Below are positions 1-4,336 of a DNA stretch of 8,587 bases, piece by piece; within the stretch, counting starts at the first letter, position 1, and each line of letters opens with the position of its first letter. A program made the position numbers and the translations under genes. Below the pieces are notes generated by a model. It saw nothing but the letters and a program-made list of their open reading frames with translations, was not told where the DNA came from and made no database searches. Source of the DNA: Methanoregulaceae archaeon (GTDB lineage Archaea > Halobacteriota > Methanomicrobia > Methanomicrobiales > Methanospirillaceae); NCBI GenBank assembly GCA_013331215.1, contig DUGU01000288.1, forward strand, positions 562-9,148, written 5' to 3'.

Positions 1-254
1 CCCCTGGAACGACGACCGGGCGCGGGCCGTCGGGTCGTCGAGGGTCGCGAACTCCCTCGCGATAACAGGCCCGGGAACGGCACGGGACCGGAATACGTTC
101 CGCCAATCTCCGGTCCGCTCGGCGCGACGACCTGTCCTGAGCCATACTGCCAGGGTCCGCGTCCGTCTCCCCATGTCTTTCGTCGCCCGACCCGGCACGG
201 GAGACGCGGGGGCGGAAGCGACCAGCCCCCCCGGCGCGGGCGGTGCGCCGGCCG
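1..254. other. Gene-free left flank
   Basis: No gene can be supported here. The stretch lies downstream of the stop codon of the minus-strand surface protein gene. It has no T-rich tract that would suit an archaeal terminator. All three minus-strand frames are open because the DNA is GC-rich and lacks TTA, CTA and TCA. One of them, beginning with an ATG whose first base is 174 and running off the left edge, has a mildly coding-like pattern (about 84% GC at third positions over its last 32 codons). It has no Shine-Dalgarno sequence and no family resemblance that I recognise. It could be the start of a gene to the left or chance. Confidence 0.4.
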
Positions 255-3215
255 TCAGAGGACGGTCACACCGTTCTCCAGGGGATAATTTTCCGTCACT
301 CCGGGGTCTTCCGGTGTACTCGGGTTTTCCACATACACATCGTACGGCCCCGGCGGTGTGCTGAACCCGTGAGCCGTCACCTCGCAGGTCAGGAACGTCC
401 CGGCGACCTGCTCGTCCTCCGCGTCGATCGTGACAGCGCCCTGCTTCAACCTGACATGGGCGCCGGGCTTGAAGTTGATGCCCTGGATATACAGTGCGGT
501 GCGGTGGTCGCGCTGTACCTGGCCGGGAGACACGGACGTGACTTTGCTGTATCCCTGTGTGACCCGGAAGGCGTTGTACGCCCACGTCGTCTCACCGCCG
601 ATCCCGGAATCCAGGTCGGTATTGATATGGACGAACAGGTTGTAGTCGCCGGGCGGGGTGCCGGGCGGGATCTTCAAGCTGCAGGTGATAGAGCCCGGGC
701 TCTGGGAGACCACGTCCTCGGCGCGGAGATCCATGGAGAGGCCTGCCTGGAAACCGGCAGAGGAGATGAAGTCGTTCCCGAGAATGACAGCGCTGATCGT
801 CTCGCCGGCCATTGCCGTCGACGGCGAGATGCCGGCAATGAGCGGTCGTGGATTGACCAGGTAGGCGTCGTATACGCGATTCCACGTGGTCATGCCGGGG
901 GTCTGGATTTCGATGTCGTACCACCCGATTGTCGCAGTGGGCGGGATGGCCAGATTCATTTGCAGTCTCGGTCCCTGGCGGAGCGTCTCATCGGTGGCGT
1001 CGATGTAGGATCCGTCCGATCCCCTCAGCCTGACCTGGGCGCCGGACTCGAAGTTCATGCCCATGACAGTACGGCTCGCTGTCGTGGCGCGGGGCTGGAT
1101 ATACCAGTCCATTCCGGTGACGGTCGGACCGTCCAATACGGAGAACGTGACATCCCTGAAGTCCCACGCGGACCCCTCGGGGGGCCCGGTGAAGAGTTCG
1201 TACATCTGGCCCTTTGCGTCCGACGGTATGGCCAGGGTGCACTCGAGCTCGACGTCCCCGGTAACTGTCTCTCCCGATGCCTCGATCGTCTCTCCGTCCA
1301 GGCCCACGAGCTTGACCCGGGTCCCGGGATACAACGTGGAGTCGTAGTCGGAGATGTGGAACGCGATCGTCTCGCCGGGGCTCGCCCACCGCGGCTCGAT
1401 CGTGATGGGGTTCTCGTAATCGGCCACTCTGACACCCCACGGCAGACACCTGACCGCGCCGTCCGGGTTCTGGACGTAGACGTTGTACTCGCCTTTGAAA
1501 CCGGCGCAGGTGGGAATATTGACGGCGCACCTGATATGTGTCAGGGAGACGGTCTCCTGGATCGCGTCAAGACGATACGTGTCGCCGTTCCAGCTGCCCT
1601 GAGAGAGCTGTACCTGGGCCCCCGGCAGAAACCCGCTTCCGTAGACGTCGAATGCCTGGGCGGCCGCCCCGGAGGGTATCGTCTCCGGGCTGGCGCTCGA
1701 CACCGTGAACATCAGGTACTCCGCCGCGGACTGAACGGTGCCGGAGTCGGCGGTTCTCGGCACCATCGGGGCAAGAATGTCGAAGTTCCTGGCCGCGTCC
1801 GCACTGAATACCGACGGCGATTGCAGGTCGGCAAACAGCTGCGACGCCAGCGCCGCCTCGTACCCGGAGATGGTCGCGTTCCCCTCGGCCCGCGCCCGGT
1901 ACGCGAATCCCGTGTGCTGCCAGCCCCGGGCGTACGTCTCGAATTCGCGCATGTACGCCCCTTTGCTCTTCAGCAGCGGGAGAAGTGCGGCCGTATCCGT
2001 CGCCCCGTCGCCCCGCAGCCCCGCGGTCGCGTTGTCGAGGAGCACGTGCGAGACCGCGAACGCGGCAGCGGCGCTCCCGAACGAGTCCGCCGCCGACTGG
2101 TAGTCCCCGCCGTCCATCTGCGACCGCCCTTTCCCATAGGCGTCAGCGCCGTCGTACATCGCGAGCGCGGCGTCGGCGAGGGCGATGCGCGCGCTCGAGG
2201 TCGACCCGAGCCGCATGAGCTCCGCTCCGTTCGCCGGGTCGTTCGCCGCATTCGCCGTCTCCAGGCAGTTCGCGTACGCGGTCTTCATCTCGCCCAGGAA
2301 CTGCCGGATCTGTCCGATGTCGCTCGCGCCCCAGGCGCGGCTCCAGCCCTCGGCCCCGGCGGTGCCGTATGCAACGGCCTGCGCATACGTCGCCCCGTTC
2401 GCCGGGGTCGCTCCGAGTGTCGGTGTCGACGACGCGGTCGACGTCCGGGCGGGCGTCGGTGTCGGTGAACCGGCCGATGACGATGCGGACGTCGATGCCG
2501 GTACAACGGCCGGGGTCGATGCGGGAGTCGACGTCGGTGAAACGGCCGATGTCGGTGCGGAGGTCGGCGTCGATGCGGGTGTTGACGTCGATGCGAGTGT
2601 CGCTGTCGATGCCCCGGTCGGCGCCGACGACCCGGTCGATGCCGGGGCGGATGTCGGCGATGAAGACGCGAGCGGTGTCGCTGTCGGTGACCTGGTCGGC
2701 GTCGCGGTCCGGGTCGGCGTCGAAGTCGCTTCGGTCACCCGGAACGCCGCCGCCCTGGATACCGCGACCTGGCCGGGGTTCTGGACCGAGACGGTGTAGT
2801 CGCCGGGCGGTGCGTCCTCCGGGATGGCCAGGGTGCAGCTGATCCGGGTCTCGCCGAGCGTCGTCGCGCTCGAGGCGGAGAACATGGATCGGCCGCTGGA
2901 GAGCCTGACCGTGGCGCCGGACAGGAACCCCGAACCGGTGACGACGGCGTCGAGCGTGCTGCCTTGCTGCGCAGACGCCGGCGAGATGCCGGTGACGGTC
3001 GCGGTTTCGACGGTCGTCGGACGGGCGGTGATGGTGATGCGCGGGATGGTCGCCCCGGCGCCGGGACTGTACGTGAGCCCGGTAACGACGGCGGAGAGCG
3101 TGGTCTCCCGGCTCGCCGATGCCGGCGAGATGCCGGCGCCGGTCGCTGTCGTTGCGACGGCGACAAGGGCCAGCACGATGCTTGCAGTGATGAACAGTCT
3201 GTTCCTCGGTCTCAT
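255..3215 (-). CDS. Exported IPT/TIG-type repeat surface protein with S/T/P linker and helical domain
   Basis: A 986-residue protein, probably secreted or bound to the cell surface. The start at 3215 is chosen because a strong AGGAGGAGT lies nine bases upstream and the protein then begins with a signal peptide: MRPRNR, a hydrophobic core at residues 7-20, and likely cleavage near residues 24-28. Order of parts: a truncated immunoglobulin-like unit (28-66), a full unit (74-161), a Ser/Thr/Pro linker (162-275), an Ala-rich helical domain (276-500), then five more units (about 501-598, 602-694, 697-787, 788-886, 888-986). Units share the pattern xGISPxxAxxG, GxxFxxGAxVRL, xCxLxIP and GxYxVxVxNP, as in IPT/TIG folds. 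Five of six full units carry a cysteine in the xCxLxIP strand (C127, C563, C659, C845, C944). Sequons N395 and N446 lie in the helical domain. There is no C-terminal transmembrane helix or sorting motif; the protein ends NGVTVL. An adhesive or wall role is inferred; the ligand is unknown. Confidence 0.85.
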   Translation of the reverse strand: MRPRNRLFITASIVLALVAVATTATGAGISPASASRETTLSAVVTGLTYSPGAGATIPRITITARPTTVETATVTGISPASAQQGSTLDAVVTGSGFLSGATVRLSSGRSMFSASSATTLGETRISCTLAIPEDAPPGDYTVSVQNPGQVAVSRAAAFRVTEATSTPTRTATPTRSPTATPLASSSPTSAPASTGSSAPTGASTATLASTSTPASTPTSAPTSAVSPTSTPASTPAVVPASTSASSSAGSPTPTPARTSTASSTPTLGATPANGATYAQAVAYGTAGAEGWSRAWGASDIGQIRQFLGEMKTAYANCLETANAANDPANGAELMRLGSTSSARIALADAALAMYDGADAYGKGRSQMDGGDYQSAADSFGSAAAAFAVSHVLLDNATAGLRGDGATDTAALLPLLKSKGAYMREFETYARGWQHTGFAYRARAEGNATISGYEAALASQLFADLQSPSVFSADAARNFDILAPMVPRTADSGTVQSAAEYLMFTVSSASPETIPSGAAAQAFDVYGSGFLPGAQVQLSQGSWNGDTYRLDAIQETVSLTHIRCAVNIPTCAGFKGEYNVYVQNPDGAVRCLPWGVRVADYENPITIEPRWASPGETIAFHISDYDSTLYPGTRVKLVGLDGETIEASGETVTGDVELECTLAIPSDAKGQMYELFTGPPEGSAWDFRDVTFSVLDGPTVTGMDWYIQPRATTASRTVMGMNFESGAQVRLRGSDGSYIDATDETLRQGPRLQMNLAIPPTATIGWYDIEIQTPGMTTWNRVYDAYLVNPRPLIAGISPSTAMAGETISAVILGNDFISSAGFQAGLSMDLRAEDVVSQSPGSITCSLKIPPGTPPGDYNLFVHINTDLDSGIGGETTWAYNAFRVTQGYSKVTSVSPGQVQRDHRTALYIQGINFKPGAHVRLKQGAVTIDAEDEQVAGTFLTCEVTAHGFSTPPGPYDVYVENPSTPEDPGVTENYPLENGVTVL
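2391..2732 (-). repeat. Ser/Thr/Pro linker encoded by degenerate hexamer repeats
   Basis: This in-gene stretch encodes residues 162-275 of the surface protein, almost entirely Ser, Thr, Pro and Ala in short STPxST and TSAPTS type units. The DNA is built from imperfect six-base units, read on the plus strand as GTCGGT, GTCGAT and GTCGAC, many of them in register. Such mucin-like linkers in archaeal surface proteins are commonly heavily glycosylated and extended; that is family knowledge and is not shown here. The repeats would be prone to slippage or recombination, so the length may differ between strains. Confidence 0.7.
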
Positions 3216-3224
3216 CGTATGCTC

Positions 3225-3233
3225 ACTCCTCCT
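3225..3233 (-). promoter_or_regulatory. Strong Shine-Dalgarno of the surface protein gene
   Basis: Read on the minus strand this is AGGAGGAGT, nine bases before the ATG at 3215. It matches the conserved anti-Shine-Dalgarno end of archaeal 16S rRNA closely. It decides the start: upstream in-frame ATG codons, such as the one at 3293, have no such site and would place 26 charged residues before the signal peptide. Confidence 0.85.
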
Positions 3234-3236
3234 GGG

Positions 3237-3297
3237 GATCCATCGAGGGGTCACGACGACAGTCGCCCGCACGCCGAGCGGCTTTCGATCCATCGAG
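3237..3297. repeat. 11-nt direct repeat pair in the surface-gene leader
   Basis: GATCCATCGAG occurs exactly at 3237-3247 and again at 3287-3297, fifty bases apart. The first copy is four bases from the Shine-Dalgarno site. The second lies just downstream of the expected transcription start. Possible roles are a regulator site, an RNA element or a small duplication scar; the sequence alone does not decide. Confidence 0.5.
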
Positions 3298-3321
3298 TAT
3301 AGTGAGTGAATATCATATGAG

Positions 3322-3332
3322 TAATTATAATA
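3322..3332 (-). promoter_or_regulatory. Probable TATA box of the surface protein gene
   Basis: Read on the minus strand this is TATTATAATTA, the most AT-rich point of an AT-rich patch (about 3298-3336) in otherwise very GC-rich DNA. An archaeal TATA box here would place the transcript start near 3300 and give a leader of roughly 85 bases that includes both copies of the 11-nt repeat. A second AT-rich candidate lies at about 3308-3319. Confidence 0.5.
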
Positions 3333-3488
3333 CTATGCCGAACACCATGACAGGCCGCGATCGCATGACGTACGCCCACGGCGAGACCCGCGACGCCCCG
3401 GTCCGCAAGCGGGTTCGACACGGTGACGGACACGGTGGCCGTGCCGGGCGGCGGCAGCGGACGCACGACCGGGACCCGCTGCTCCCCG

Positions 3489-3510
3489 CGAATGACTGCC
3501 TCGTCATTCG
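3489..3510. repeat. 8-bp perfect inverted repeat
   Basis: CGAATGAC and GTCATTCG flank a six-base spacer (TGCCTC). The symmetry would suit a dimeric regulator site or an RNA hairpin. It overlaps the coding-like minus-strand patch, so codon choice alone could also have produced it. Confidence 0.45.
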
Positions 3511-3601
3511 GGCCGCGCCGACGCCTCGCGCCCGGTCGTTGAGCGGCACTCTTGCTCCCGGCCTCGATCCGTGCGGGAGCTGGCGACCGAATAGCAAAAA
3601 C

Positions 3602-3608
3602 AATAAAT
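3602..3608 (+). promoter_or_regulatory. Possible TATA box of the small CTERM protein gene
   Basis: AATAAAT sits in the A-rich run AGCAAAAACAATAAATC, which begins abruptly after GC-rich DNA. A transcript start about 25 bases downstream (near 3630) would leave a leader of about 30 bases containing the GAGG at 3650-3653 that precedes the ATG at 3662 by eight bases. Confidence 0.45.
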
Positions 3609-3661
3609 CAGGACGGTCAGGTTACTGTATCGAAATAGATGGGTGCAGCGAGGAACCGTCG

Positions 3662-4033
3662 ATGTCCAGCGGCCGCATGATGAAGATTGTCCCCCTTGTT
3701 GTTCTGCTTACATGCCTGACTGGCATCGGGTCGGTCGCGGCTCTCGAGAACGTGAACCCCGGACATGACGAAAGCAAAGAGTCCCGTTCGCTCTCCTTCG
3801 CGGATGGCCCCGAACTCATGTCCGATGCCGGATCGACGGTCAGCGCGACCGGGCTGCCGACGCCGTCGGCGAGCGGCACTATCCCGACGCCGCCGCCGAA
3901 CGGGACAAACGCCTCGGGTCTTTCGGGGCTGTCGCCCGGGGCCGGGAGCTCGTTTCTCATCGTGAGCGTCTCGATCCTCGGAGCCGTCTGCGCTGCCGGC
4001 ATGCTCTCCCGAAGGCGCGCTCGGGATGACTGA
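3662..4033 (+). CDS. Small exported protein with PGF-CTERM-like archaeosortase sorting signal
   Basis: A 123-residue protein. The start at 3662 is supported by GAGG eight bases upstream; ATGs at 3677 and 3680 are alternatives that would also keep the signal peptide. Residues 8-27 form a hydrophobic signal peptide (MKIVPLVVLLTCLTGIGSVA), with likely cleavage after VAA. Residues 28-60 are acidic and Ser-rich. Residues 61-90 are a Thr/Pro/Ser/Gly linker with two adjacent N-glycosylation sequons, NGT and NAS (residues 80-85). The C-terminus has the three-part layout of archaeosortase substrates: SPGAGSS (91-97), a hydrophobic helix (about 98-114), and the basic tail RRRAR. The classical motif is PGF, so PGA is a variant. 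In the family, such tails are cut and the protein is joined to a membrane lipid. The mature protein would be only about 60-70 residues, a flexible surface glycopeptide. Its specific function is unknown. It is divergent from the large surface protein gene. Confidence 0.75.
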   Translation: MSSGRMMKIVPLVVLLTCLTGIGSVAALENVNPGHDESKESRSLSFADGPELMSDAGSTVSATGLPTPSASGTIPTPPPNGTNASGLSGLSPGAGSSFLIVSVSILGAVCAAGMLSRRRARDD

Positions 4034-4144
4034 ACGTAAAGGCCGGATGCAGACCGCATTTTAACGCCCCGCCATTCGGTTCGGGATCGATACGGGCGGG
4101 GTGGCCGGTGGCACGGAATACTATCCGCCGCCGCCGGCAATGGG

Positions 4145-4267
4145 ATGAGATGGGAGATCGGCCGTCCGATCATCAAACGGATCACCGACCGTCACGGCGG
4201 CCGGATCGGAGTCGAGTCGACGCCGTGCGAGGGCTCGACCTTCTTCTTCACCCTCCCGGCCGCGTAA
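4145..4267 (+). pseudogene. 3' remnant of a histidine kinase gene (end of the HATPase domain)
   Basis: From 4157 to the TAA at 4265-4267 this reads as the last 36 residues of a sensor kinase, starting [13 protein letters not shown] and ending in the segment [12 protein letters not shown]. By hand alignment it matches 7115-7225 of the intact kinase at about 95 of 111 bases, and 28 of 36 residues are identical. Upstream of 4157 the resemblance stops at once, so the rest of the gene is gone. An in-frame ATG at 4145 leaves a 40-codon open frame, but there is no Shine-Dalgarno site. The G2-box glycines of the kinase (GTGIGLA) are replaced by WEIGRP, and STPGEG has become STPCEG, so no ATP-binding function is expected. 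It looks like a decayed copy left by tandem duplication or recombination between kinase genes. Confidence 0.8.
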
Positions 4268-4312
4268 ATCCGCGGCACCCCCTCTGGCGCAGGGGAATGT
4301 GAAAAAGGGAAC

Positions 4313-4320
4313 CATTTTAA
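4313..4320 (+). promoter_or_regulatory. Possible TATA box of the histidine kinase gene
   Basis: CATTTTAA follows the purine-rich GAAAAAGGGAACC, a plausible BRE-like context. Archaeal spacing would place transcription start at about 4338-4346, on or just after the GTG at 4337. That implies either a leaderless transcript or a true start at the downstream GTG (4355) or ATG (4367). Confidence 0.4.
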
Positions 4321-4336
4321 CCCTGCATCGGGAACA

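Larger units (their letters stand above)
3216..3661. other. Divergent intergenic region with coding-like minus-strand patch
   Basis: This 446-bp gap separates the minus-strand surface protein gene from the plus-strand CTERM protein gene and must hold both promoters. Its centre (about 3370-3511) is GC-rich. On the minus strand, in the frame whose codons begin at 3511, 3508 and so on, it reads like protein with high third-position GC: PNDEAVIRGEQRVPVV, followed soon by TATVSVTVSNPLADRG. The frame then passes into the AT-rich patch and loses that character. I do not recognise the product. It may be a gene remnant or a short unannotated gene. Other elements inside the gap are a GACACGGTG direct repeat (3417-3425 and 3429-3437) and a GCTCCCG/CGGGAGC stem (3554-3560 with 3574-3580). 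Confidence 0.4.
4034..4336. other. Gap between the CTERM gene and the kinase gene
   Basis: Apart from the kinase remnant (4145-4267), this gap holds two exact copies of CATTTTAAC (4057-4065 and 4313-4321), each resembling an archaeal TATA element. The first lies upstream of the remnant and the second upstream of the intact kinase. A small hairpin (CCCCT at 4279-4283 with AGGGG at 4291-4295, seven-base loop) follows the remnant's stop codon. It has no T-run, so a terminator is not supported. Confidence 0.4.

Noticed and set aside
243..2468. Long plus-strand open frame (741 codons) opposite the surface protein gene
   Set aside because: It is Arg/Gly/Pro-rich with no domain pattern and mirrors the minus-strand gene, which has a Shine-Dalgarno site, signal peptide and clear repeats. 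Open antisense frames are expected at this GC content.
2398..2732. Possible CRISPR-like or minisatellite array
   Set aside because: Units are six bases long, degenerate and without spacers, and they stay in frame within a coding sequence.
2185..2799. Plus-strand frame with striking Val/Asp/Gly repeats (VGVDAGVDV type)
   Set aside because: It is the reverse complement of the hexamer repeats that encode the Ser/Thr/Pro linker; the repetition is inherited from the real gene.
820..3140. Inverted GCCGGC-GAGAT-GCCGGC type elements recurring at about 820, 2977 and 3118
   Set aside because: They encode the recurring AGISPA/S motif at the start of repeat units; the symmetry follows from the codons used.
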